13,556 bases of DNA, from the NCBI GenBank assembly GCA_002344005.1, contig DDTD01000042.1, positions 1-13,556 on the forward strand, read 5' to 3'. The position numbers were made by a program, and so were the translations under genes. The notes beneath the pieces are model-generated. The model was given only the letters and a program-made list of their open reading frames with translations, was not told where the DNA came from and ran no database searches. Source of the DNA: Ignavibacteria bacterium UBA2373 (GTDB lineage Bacteria > Bacteroidota > Ignavibacteria > Kapaibacteriales > UBA961). This document shows positions 1 through 6,379 of this stretch, one piece after another (position 1 is the first letter of the stretch; the number at the start of each line of letters is the position of its first letter).

Positions 1-72
1 TTGACCAATCTTTAAACAAGTTCACTGTTATCTTCTGCGGAACAAGCCAAAGAACGAGGATTTACCGCAACG

Positions 73-2466
73 ATGATCGGAGATCCAACCATTGCAATAC
101 AAAATTCTATATTACAAACTCGAAACCAAGGAGATATGTATTTAGATTCAGCATTGACATTGGTAAATTCCATGACTTTAAACTCACTAAGTACACAACA
201 ACTCTCTCTGATTAAAGAATTACGTGAAAAACGTAATACAATGAGAAAAAACATTGATTCATACTTAGGGATAAATGCCGGAACGATAGAACAACGCACG
301 GCATGGGTCAAAGCACAAACAACTCTCATACGTGCAGAACAAAAGCTTGCGCAAACACTCTTTGGATCGGACGAAGGGCTCAATACCATTTTAGAAATGA
401 ATAGTCAGATAAAAAACAGTATTTTTTTAGTAAGCGAACATGCAGGTCTTGAACGCGCAACTATTGGTGGAGTCATAACCACAGGCACACCAATACCCGT
501 CAAAACATTTGAAAATCTCATGAAGTATCGTGGAATTGTTGAAGAAAATATTCAGATTGTATCACAATATGCAAAAAATACCGCAGCAACGCCTAAAATT
601 CGTCAGGCAATCGCGCAAATGGATGCAAAATTCCTCGGAGAATTTGAGAAGTTACGTAAGGATGTTTATGCTGCCTCAGCATCACAAAGTCCTTATCCCG
701 TTAATACTGCCGAATGGGTAAAAAAATCCACAGAAGCAATCAATAGTATTCTCACCGTGTCACGATGTATTAGTGATGAAGTCGCTCTTATCGCCACAGA
801 GCAAAAAAATAATAGTATATCACAATCTCTTATTGCGCTGCTATTTTTTCTTATTGGTATAGTGGGAATATTTGCATCTTTTACTATTGGATCGATTATA
901 AATAAGGCAGTTGTTGAACTTACACAAACTGCCCATAGAGTTATTGATGGTGATTTAACGGCACAATCAAAACGCATCAGTAATGATGAACTCGGTACAT
1001 TATCAACCACATTTAATATAATGACTCAGACGATTGAAGAACGTGTGGTCGGATCACAACTCATGATTAATACCGTGATAGATATGACGAGTGATAAAAG
1101 CACAACCGATGATGCCTTGAGAGCAATGCTAGAGGGTATGAAAAAATTACTACATGCGCAGTATGGCGCCGTGGCGATTTTTGACGCAAAAAATTCAATG
1201 AAAACATTTATTACCACAGGCATAAGTGAAGAACAAAAACATCGTATTGGTCATATTCCTCACATCACAGGTTTACTCGAATTTATCAATCAATCAGACC
1301 GTGGAGTAAAAATAGATGATATGGCTAAACACCATGCAGCAAAAGGTTTTCCTTCCGCTCACCCTCCGATGAAAACACTGATTGGCGTCCCAATCAGATA
1401 TAATAATAAATCATACGGGAATATTTATTTTACTGAAAAAGAAGACGGAAAACTTTTTACTAATTATGATCTTGAAATTTTAGAATTAATAGCTAAAATG
1501 ACAGGAATACTTGTTGCTGACCGTTATACAAAACATGATTTGCGCAGTGTGGTTGGTCAAGTACAAGAATTGTCTATTTCACTATCTACGGCAATGCAAA
1601 CAATCAGTGGAGCCACAGAAGAACTTGCTGCCGGTTCCAGCGAACAGTCTTCTCAAGCTATTGATGTTGCGGCAGCAGTGGAAGAAATGGCACATAATAG
1701 CATGGAAACAGCACAAAGTGCAGGCAAAACCGCCGAATTTGCACAGTCGAACGGAACCATAGCCACCGAAGGACAGCATACGGTGGAACACACTATTCTT
1801 AAAATGAGAAATATTGCTTCTGTGGTTAAATCATCTTCTGCAACAGTAAAACGATTAGGCGCAGCCGGTGATTCCATTGGTGAAATTGTCACTGTTATTT
1901 CGGATATTGCAGATCAGACAAATCTTTTAGCCTTAAATGCTGCTATTGAGGCTGCAAGAGCCGGAGAGCAAGGCAGAGGATTTGCCGTCGTGGCTGATGA
2001 GGTGCGCAAATTAGCGGAACGTACCACCACAGCAACAAAACAAATTAGAGATATGATACGATCTATACAAACAGAAACAACCGAAGCCGTGCATCAAATG
2101 GACAGCGGTACTAAAGAAGTAGAAGAAGGTATTATTCTTGCCGATAATGCAGGCATTGCACTTCATGAGGTTGTGACAAGTGCCTCACAGATGTATGATC
2201 TTATCACACAAATTGCGGCTTCAAGTCAAGAGCAATCGAGGACAAGTGAAAGCGTAGCCAAAAGTGTTTCAACAATATCGGCTATTTCAAGTGAATCAGC
2301 ATCAACGGTGATGGATATTGCGCGGAATGTCACTGAAATTAATAATTTGGCAGAAATAATGAAGGATTTACTTCTACAAATTGATGTCGGCACCCAAAAG
2401 AGTGTCGCAGAACACAAGACGAATCTACCCCCATATAAACAGAAGTCTTTGATGGCAAGAAATTAA
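73..2466 (+). CDS. methyl-accepting chemotaxis protein with NIT-like, HAMP and GAF domains (5' end interrupted)
   Basis: Chemoreceptor that would pass sensory input to CheA/CheW. Visible in order over 797 residues: an alpha-helical input region (about 1-240) resembling the NIT (nitrate/nitrite sensing) helical bundle; one hydrophobic helix at about 250-272; HAMP at about 275-330; a GAF domain at about 345-490 with the FPSAHPPMKTLIGVPI segment near 425-440, as in GAF domains of some sensor kinases; and a long MCP coiled coil from about 520. The highly conserved hairpin tip DQTNLLALNAAIEAARAGEQ begins near residue 614. No CheR-binding NWETF-type C-terminal pentapeptide is present. ATG 73 is the first start after an in-frame TAA at 13-15, but the reading frame between them (SAEQAKERGFTAT) looks like the conserved start of a NIT domain, and the usual N-terminal membrane helix is absent. 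The gene therefore probably began further upstream and is broken or mis-sequenced. MCP identity is near certain; NIT assignment is moderate. Confidence 0.93.
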   Translation: MIGDPTIAIQNSILQTRNQGDMYLDSALTLVNSMTLNSLSTQQLSLIKELREKRNTMRKNIDSYLGINAGTIEQRTAWVKAQTTLIRAEQKLAQTLFGSDEGLNTILEMNSQIKNSIFLVSEHAGLERATIGGVITTGTPIPVKTFENLMKYRGIVEENIQIVSQYAKNTAATPKIRQAIAQMDAKFLGEFEKLRKDVYAASASQSPYPVNTAEWVKKSTEAINSILTVSRCISDEVALIATEQKNNSISQSLIALLFFLIGIVGIFASFTIGSIINKAVVELTQTAHRVIDGDLTAQSKRISNDELGTLSTTFNIMTQTIEERVVGSQLMINTVIDMTSDKSTTDDALRAMLEGMKKLLHAQYGAVAIFDAKNSMKTFITTGISEEQKHRIGHIPHITGLLEFINQSDRGVKIDDMAKHHAAKGFPSAHPPMKTLIGVPIRYNNKSYGNIYFTEKEDGKLFTNYDLEILELIAKMTGILVADRYTKHDLRSVVGQVQELSISLSTAMQTISGATEELAAGSSEQSSQAIDVAAAVEEMAHNSMETAQSAGKTAEFAQSNGTIATEGQHTVEHTILKMRNIASVVKSSSATVKRLGAAGDSIGEIVTVISDIADQTNLLALNAAIEAARAGEQGRGFAVVADEVRKLAERTTTATKQIRDMIRSIQTETTEAVHQMDSGTKEVEEGIILADNAGIALHEVVTSASQMYDLITQIAASSQEQSRTSESVAKSVSTISAISSESASTVMDIARNVTEINNLAEIMKDLLLQIDVGTQKSVAEHKTNLPPYKQKSLMARN

Positions 2467-2479
2467 TGATAAAAAAAAC

Positions 2480-2511
2480 AAGAGCTGTGTTGTATCATCT
2501 TCACAGCTCTT
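2480..2511. terminator. hairpin terminator after the chemoreceptor gene
   Basis: A perfect 10-bp stem, AAGAGCTGTG (2480-2489) with CACAGCTCTT (2502-2511), encloses a 12-nt loop and starts 14 bases after the chemoreceptor stop. On the plus strand it is followed only by CATTTATAT. On the minus strand it is followed by a much better T-run (eight T's at 2471-2478). It can serve the chemoreceptor and block antisense transcription from the right. Confidence 0.7.
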
Positions 2512-2899
2512 CATTTATATAATCATACTTCTGATTTGTCATCAAAATTTATCGCTATAATTTCTTGTACAGATATAACATTATTACACAGAGAATAATT
2601 GAGACAACAAACAACCATAAGAATAGAACATAGACAATTTCTAACAATTTTATTATTCTTTAAAACATTGATTACAAAAATATTCTTTATGAGAAATCCG
2701 GGTATTAAAGAAAAAACATAAGCCCCAAAGTACATTGAGATAATTACGGAAGTAATGTAACCATCCCTACCACAATGTATAGAACAAAAAAAGCCGATCT
2801 TTGAGAACGGTTTTTAATATGACATGAGTGCATAATTTATTTTTTTATATAACGAAAATTGTAATTCGGCTCCAATTGGCAAATAAATTCATACATTAA
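2512..2899. other. gene-free AT-rich stretch
   Basis: I find no convincing gene here. The only longer open frame is a 70-codon minus-strand frame at 2523-2735, hydrophobic and low in complexity, without a ribosome site. An imperfect hairpin at about 2786-2815 (AAAAAGCCGATC against GAACGGTTTTT) has A/T tracts on both sides and may be a bidirectional terminator. No fragment of an ABC ATPase N-terminus (no glycine-rich Walker A coding sequence) is visible in any forward frame, although an ATPase C-terminal half follows directly. Confidence 0.55.
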
Positions 2900-2926
2900 T
2901 TTGATGATATTATCCACATCATCAAG

Positions 2927-3286
2927 GTGAACAGTTTATCCGGTGGTATGAAACAACTTGTTGCCATCTGTCGAGCTTTTGCCTATGAACCTGATGTTCT
3001 CTTGCTTGATGAACCATTCAGTGCTTTGGATTTTGCCACCACACGCAAAGTAGAAATGGATTTATTGTCAGTATGGAGTGAAAAGAAAAAAACAGCATTA
3101 TGTATAAGTCATGATGTGGACGATGCGGTGTTCCTTGCCGATAAAGTGATGGTATTATCACCACGTCCGGCGCAAATCAAAGGAATTATTACGATTGATT
3201 TACCAAGACCACGCACCATGGCAATGTTCACATCGCCCGAATTTTTTGCACTTCGCTCACAAGTCTTGGAGTTATTTTCTTTATGA
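2927..3286 (+). pseudogene. ABC transporter ATPase, C-terminal half only (NitT/TauT/SsuB type)
   Basis: The 119-residue frame begins abruptly at the ABC signature (LSGGMKQ at residues 4-10), followed by Walker B and D-loop (LLLDEPFSALD) and the switch histidine in ISHD. Its tail, with a PRPR motif, is typical of the nitrate/taurine/sulfonate ATPase family, normally about 250 residues long. Everything before the signature, including Walker A and the Q-loop, is missing. The frame is open only back to a TAA at 2897-2899, and the few upstream codons do not resemble the family. The only start is a GTG at 2927. Without Walker A it cannot bind ATP normally, so I treat it as a 5'-truncated remnant. 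Its stop overlaps the permease start (ATGA), the usual operon arrangement, so the truncation entered a formerly intact importer operon from the left. Confidence 0.88.
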
Positions 3287-4029
3287 AATGGATATATCGT
3301 ATTTCCGGTATTGTGAGTATTGTGACACTATGGGGATTATTGCATTATTTTCACATCGTTTCGGCATTAGTATTACCCTCACCAACAGAAGTACTATTTT
3401 CTTTAATGACTACATACCAAGACATTATATTTTGGCAAGATATTTTTTATACGATTCTGCGTACTCTCTCAGGTTTTTCGATTGGAACAATAGCCGGAAT
3501 ATTTATCGGTTTAATTATGGGTTATTCCGAAAAAATGTATGATATGTTAGAATTTATTGTTGATTTTTTTCGCAGCATTCCCGCCACTGCATTATTTCCA
3601 TTATTTATGATTGCGTTCGGCATTGAAGACGGCTCAAAAATTGCTCTTGCGGCATGGACTTGCGCTTTAGTGATGACGGTAAATACTATGTCAGGTGTAC
3701 ATTCGGCAAAACAATTACGCATAAAAGCAGCAAGAACACTTCATATCCGCGGCATGACATTATTACGAAAAATAATTGTTCCCGAAGCATTACCCCATAT
3801 TGCTGCCGGTGCACGCATTGCTTTATCCTTAGCATTAATTGTTATCATAGTCACGGAAATGTTTATTGGCACCAATGAAGGTCTGGGAAAAAGGATTACG
3901 GAAAAACAACAAATTTTTGCCACTGCCGATATTTATGTAGCAATTATCACCACAGGATTAATTGGCTATGCCCTCAATCGCTGCGCACTTGCCATCGAAA
4001 AACGCGCTCTTCATTGGCATGGGAAATAA
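3283..4029 (+). CDS. ABC transporter permease (NitT/TauT/SsuC type)
   Basis: A 248-residue inner-membrane permease with about six hydrophobic helices, the expected length for this family. The cytoplasmic EAA-type coupling loop lies at about residues 150-170 (ARTLHIRGMTLLRKIIVPEA), where it would dock on the ATPase. Members import sulfonates, nitrate, taurine, thiamine precursors or similar small molecules; the substrate cannot be read from the permease. Its ATG overlaps the stop of the truncated ATPase by four bases, so translation was probably coupled. No periplasmic binding protein gene lies next to it: upstream is gene-free DNA and downstream are unrelated minus-strand genes. The reading frame is intact, but with a broken ATPase it probably has no working partner unless another ATPase in the genome substitutes. 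Confidence 0.9.
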   Translation: MKWIYRISGIVSIVTLWGLLHYFHIVSALVLPSPTEVLFSLMTTYQDIIFWQDIFYTILRTLSGFSIGTIAGIFIGLIMGYSEKMYDMLEFIVDFFRSIPATALFPLFMIAFGIEDGSKIALAAWTCALVMTVNTMSGVHSAKQLRIKAARTLHIRGMTLLRKIIVPEALPHIAAGARIALSLALIVIIVTEMFIGTNEGLGKRITEKQQIFATADIYVAIITTGLIGYALNRCALAIEKRALHWHGK

Positions 4030-4187
4030 TGGAAAATTGTTCATCCTCCACTATCCATAAAAAATTATATTTCCGTTTATATAGAATGTGATATGTTTAT
4101 ACCTTGTTTATTATCTAATATGCAAATAGATTTTTAATTTTATATTTCACTATCAAGTATTGTTCTAAAAATTATGAGTTGTGGAAG

Positions 4188-4243
4188 AGTTATGTGTTTT
4201 AATGCTTATGGTTTATGCCTTGCCTACGTAGCTGCATATAACT
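4188..4243. repeat. imperfect inverted repeat beside the frameshifted small gene
   Basis: AGTTATGTG (4188-4196) and CATATAACT (4235-4243) form 9-bp arms with one G-T wobble, 56 bases end to end. They sit four bases beyond the stop codon of the minus-strand gene at 4248-4555. The interior includes the palindrome CTACGTAG. The rest of 4030-4247 has no gene and no clear terminator for the permease. Size and position recall a cassette recombination site, but the arms read GTT...AAC outward-in rather than the RYYYAAC...GTTRRRY order of canonical integron attC sites. Confidence 0.45.
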
Positions 4244-4247
4244 GAAA

Positions 4248-4555
4248 TTAAATTTTATCGAGCCACTGTGGTTTATTATGTTTTATATAATTTTTAAATT
4301 CAGCATCTGCATGTTTTGAAAGATTAGATGCATATTCTGATCGGAAAAGATTTGTCCTGACCATAATTTCTGCCAATGAGTCACCACAAGTTGCTTGAAT
4401 AATTTCGTTCTCATTTTTATCGGATGCACATCGGTATAATGCTTCAAAAGCATCTTTGGTTTCGTGGTCAGCCAAATCCATTGCACAGTCATCTCGAGCT
4501 CCGAGATCAACGGTTTTGTCAAGAAGAAATTAATTAAATAATCCTTATCTTTCAT
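4248..4555 (-). pseudogene. small helical hypothetical protein, one-base frameshift near 4530
   Basis: The minus strand encodes an N-terminus MKDKDYLI from ATG 4555 in one frame. From about 4529 it continues in another frame as FLLDKTVDLGARDDCAMDLA and on through a soluble, probably alpha-helical protein ending QWLDKI at 4251. Adding one base within ATTAA/TTTC joins the two into about 102 residues, and coding character switches sharply at that point. The body (acidic helices, ATCGDSLAEI near residue 55) resembles small HEAT-like or immunity-type proteins by eye; I cannot name a family. It could be a genuine single-base deletion in a decaying gene or a sequencing error. It points the same way as the membrane protein upstream of it. 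The downstream inverted repeat at 4188-4243 may be its terminator or a cassette boundary. Confidence 0.7.
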
Positions 4556-4561
4556 TCGTAA

Positions 4562-4744
4562 TTGTCTTTTTTATCTACCAAATGTCTGTCCGCAGACTTA
4601 CAGCACAACGTTTTGGGTATTGCCGAAGGTTAGGATACATTGTTGCTCCACTATATGCCACAACAATTGTATGTAAAGATACCAAATGTTTAACGAACAC
4701 GCAAAATCACATTAGTAATAGCGTTTACGAGCATACACTTTTTT
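4562..4744. repeat. non-coding spacer with serial imperfect hairpins and a 10-bp direct repeat
   Basis: Between two minus-strand genes lie three imperfect inverted repeats: GTCTG/CAGAC at 4584-4597, ATACATTGTTG with CAACAATTGTAT at 4635-4672, and AACACGC with GCGTTT at 4696-4726. A direct repeat TACCAAATGT occurs at 4576-4585 and 4680-4689. A plus-strand frame crosses this stretch but does not look like protein. The density of foldable sequence next to small unrelated genes suggests mobile-cassette spacer DNA. I see no target-site duplication or transposase. Confidence 0.45.
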
Positions 4745-5296
4745 CTATCCAAGTAACAAGTTACCGTCTTTATCTTTCTTTGGTCCGAATAACCCATAGT
4801 TTGGAAACATTTTATTACCTAAATAGAACGAAAGTCCACAGATTGCTATAGCTATCACTACATCGATTATTCCATAAACACCCGATTCTCCAATATTGCC
4901 TATTAAATTGAAGATGCTGGCAATTGCAAGAATCCCTAAACTGTTATAAATGTATCCTTTATATTTCGACACTTCAAGAGCAAACCAAATTGTTAAAATC
5001 GGAATTACAAATGCAATTGGAATGAGGAAAAGTGAAAGTGAAGAAAGTAAAATTATCCCGACCAGTATTTTAGTAATAATGGTTAGTACAAGCAGTCCAA
5101 GTAGCAAATTGTTTAACGTCTTATACTTTTCTTTAGTCTGCGGATCTATTGTAGAAGCAATTAAAGCAGAAATTGTAGTTTTACCATAGTACTCTTCTGA
5201 TAATTCATTCAGAATTTCCTGTCTTGGAATATTGTCTTGAATTCTGTTTTGAATTATCTTGATAGCTTCCTTCGTGCTTAGGCTTTTCTTTGTCAT
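4745..5296 (-). CDS. four-helix membrane protein of unknown function
   Basis: A 183-residue protein with a charged, helical cytoplasmic N-terminus (about 1-58, including IPRQEILNELSEEYYGK). Four hydrophobic segments follow at about 62-84, 86-108, 113-135 and 141-160, then a short polar tail ending FGPKKDKDGNLLLG. The start MTKK at 5296 follows a 61-codon frame after 12 bases, and no strong Shine-Dalgarno is visible. Composition and the clean hydrophobic pattern make a real gene very likely. I do not recognise a family with a known function. Its position among broken small genes and hairpin-rich spacers suggests accessory, horizontally moving DNA. Confidence 0.75.
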   Translation of the reverse strand: MTKKSLSTKEAIKIIQNRIQDNIPRQEILNELSEEYYGKTTISALIASTIDPQTKEKYKTLNNLLLGLLVLTIITKILVGIILLSSLSLFLIPIAFVIPILTIWFALEVSKYKGYIYNSLGILAIASIFNLIGNIGESGVYGIIDVVIAIAICGLSFYLGNKMFPNYGLFGPKKDKDGNLLLG

Positions 5297-5308
5297 AGAT
5301 TGGGTGTT

Positions 5309-5494
5309 TTAAAATATGTGCAATCTCTCGTATTGACACAAAACGTCGTTCATTTCCCCAAAACTACAAAATTTTGTTTGTCCATCAAAACATGTACAAG
5401 GGAAATCTCTTGGTTCAACGTCCCATTCTGCGTATTCTAATCTAGCATACGGCTTGGTGAACAAATGATACCGGCTTATGTGCCAAATGTCCAA
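5309..5494 (-). pseudogene. 61-codon remnant upstream of the membrane protein
   Basis: A protein-like frame (aromatic and acidic residues, four cysteines including PCTCF, KFCSF and a later VLCQY) ends with TAA 12 bases before the membrane-protein start, as an upstream operon partner would. Its only start is a TTG at 5494 with no ribosome site. The frame is open only a few codons further back, to a TAA at 5519-5521. It therefore looks like the 3' part of a gene that lost its 5' end. A genuine short cysteine-containing protein with a non-ATG start is the alternative. Confidence 0.35.
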
Positions 5495-5496
5495 AG

Positions 5497-5692
5497 TTAT
5501 TCTGTTGCTTGAATACTGTTATCAGCGATTAGAGGATTTGGGGCAGCTTGCAATGCCGAGTAAGCAGGCAATCTCGTTTCAGTTGATTATTTGGTGTGTA
5601 TGTAATCTTTGAGCAATGATATATTTTCTCACGCTTTCAATGTTGCGTCCACCGAAAATATCTTGAGTTGTCCTGTGGGGGTAAGGGTACAC
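5497..5692 (-). pseudogene. coding-like scraps in two frames, probable decayed gene end
   Basis: On the minus strand, 5692-5579 reads as 37 protein-like residues containing TTQDIFGGRNIESVRKYI and ending QIIN at a TGA. In the next frame, from about 5586 down to a TAA at 5497-5499, the sequence reads TETRLPAYSALQAAPNPLIA and ends IQATE. A single frameshift near 5580 would join them into one about 65-residue C-terminal fragment. No start or ribosome site is visible. I recognise no family. The rest of 5693-5780 shows only a short inverted repeat, ACATGAA...TTCATGT. Confidence 0.3.
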
Positions 5693-5783
5693 ATGAATGG
5701 TATTATGTTATCATTGTTGTTCATGTCTTCATTTTATTGAGAACAATCACTATAATCTTGGGTTACAATTGAAAGAAATAAAA

Positions 5784-5813
5784 AAAGGCAAGTATGAAAT
5801 CATACTTGCCTTT
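5784..5813 (-). terminator. rho-independent terminator of the ribosomal protein operon
   Basis: Near-perfect 14-bp stem, AAAGGCAAGTATGA (5784-5797) with TCATACTTGCCTTT (5800-5813). Read on the minus strand it is followed by a run of T's (TTTTTTTATTTC). It lies 25 bases past the bS18 stop codon. Confidence 0.9.
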
Positions 5814-5838
5814 AGATTTTGTATCGTATTGCTTTATC

Positions 5839-6132
5839 TTATTTTGTATCGTGATTTACGAATGGAATAAGAGCAAGGTGGCGTGCATATTTGATTGCAT
5901 CACACACTTGGCGTTGCTGATAAGCAGAAACACCTGTAATACGACGAGGAAGAATTTTGCCTTGGTCATTCGTGAAACGGAACAATGATTTTGCATCTAA
6001 ATAATCAATTGTGCGATTATCGCCGAGCGGATTATTTTTCTTTTTTGGAGCGGTACGTTGTTTACGTAAACCGGATGCAAAAGGATTGTTTACCGATTGA
6101 CGCGGGTTTTGGCGTGAATCTGTCGGTCTCAT
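5839..6132 (-). CDS. rpsR: small ribosomal subunit protein bS18
   Basis: bS18 sits on the 30S platform, where it partners bS6. The 97-residue sequence carries the conserved core IDYLDAKSLFRFTNDQGKIL, then PRRITG, then YQQRQVCDAIKYARHLALIPF. The first ~35 residues are a basic, disordered-looking extension ending in KKKNNPLGD, making it about 20 residues longer than the E. coli protein (about 75). It lacks any CxxC zinc motif; the single cysteine is in QRQVCDAI. Its ATG overlaps the bL31 stop by four bases (ATGA), so the two are probably translationally coupled. bS18 usually stands between rpsF/ssb and rplI; here it follows bL31 instead. Identity is secure. Whether it is the only bS18 in the genome cannot be told from this window. 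Confidence 0.97.
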   Translation of the reverse strand: MRPTDSRQNPRQSVNNPFASGLRKQRTAPKKKNNPLGDNRTIDYLDAKSLFRFTNDQGKILPRRITGVSAYQQRQVCDAIKYARHLALIPFVNHDTK

Positions 6133-6368
6133 TGATTATCTCCTTTATTCTCACGAATATTTTGTGATTTTTGGAATCGTTTGTTAAAGCGTTCTACACG
6201 ACCGGCTGTATCCACAAGCATTTGTTTTCCTGTGAAAAACGGGTGTGATTTGGAATCAATTTCCAATACCATTCTGTCACCTTTATAGCAGGAGCGCGTA
6301 AGAAATGTCGAGCCGTCAGTCATAACAACTTCAACTTGACGATAAAGAGGATGAATACCTTTTTTCAT
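6129..6368 (-). CDS. rpmE: large ribosomal subunit protein bL31, cysteine-poor form
   Basis: bL31 bridges the 50S central protuberance and the 30S head. The 79-residue protein starts MKKGIHPLYR and contains SKSHPFFTGKQMLVDTAGRV, both diagnostic. In zinc-binding (type A) bL31, four cysteines coordinate zinc; here their positions are non-cysteine (VVMTDGST and DSKSHP), and only one unrelated cysteine remains. It is thus a C-minus protein like type B (rpmE2/ytiA), although shorter than many type B members. The start ATG follows the 57-residue gene by 11 bases with AAGG upstream. It is the middle gene of a three-gene operon. Confidence 0.96.
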   Translation of the reverse strand: MKKGIHPLYRQVEVVMTDGSTFLTRSCYKGDRMVLEIDSKSHPFFTGKQMLVDTAGRVERFNKRFQKSQNIRENKGDNQ

Positions 6369-6379
6369 GATGTCTTACC

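Noticed and set aside
12..389. A 125-codon minus-strand frame over the start of the chemoreceptor gene.
   Set aside because: It mirrors the codon structure of the chemoreceptor, which is unmistakable on the other strand.
2523..2735. A 70-codon minus-strand frame that ends just before a hairpin with a minus-strand T-run.
   Set aside because: No ribosome site or promoter, low-complexity hydrophobic composition, and AT-rich surroundings; the hairpin is better explained as the chemoreceptor terminator.
2467..2926. Search for the missing N-terminal half of the ABC ATPase in another frame.
   Set aside because: No glycine-rich GxxGxGK[ST] coding pattern or similar was found in any forward frame, so a simple frameshift does not explain the truncation.
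4188..4726. Possible canonical integron attC sites.
   Set aside because: The inverted repeats do not follow RYYYAAC...GTTRRRY in the right orientation (one GTTTAAC at 4688-4694 is isolated), and no integrase gene is present in the window.
4582..4851. An 89-codon plus-strand frame crossing the spacer and the 3' end of the membrane-protein gene.
   Set aside because: It overlaps a clearly better minus-strand gene and the hairpin spacer, and does not read like protein.
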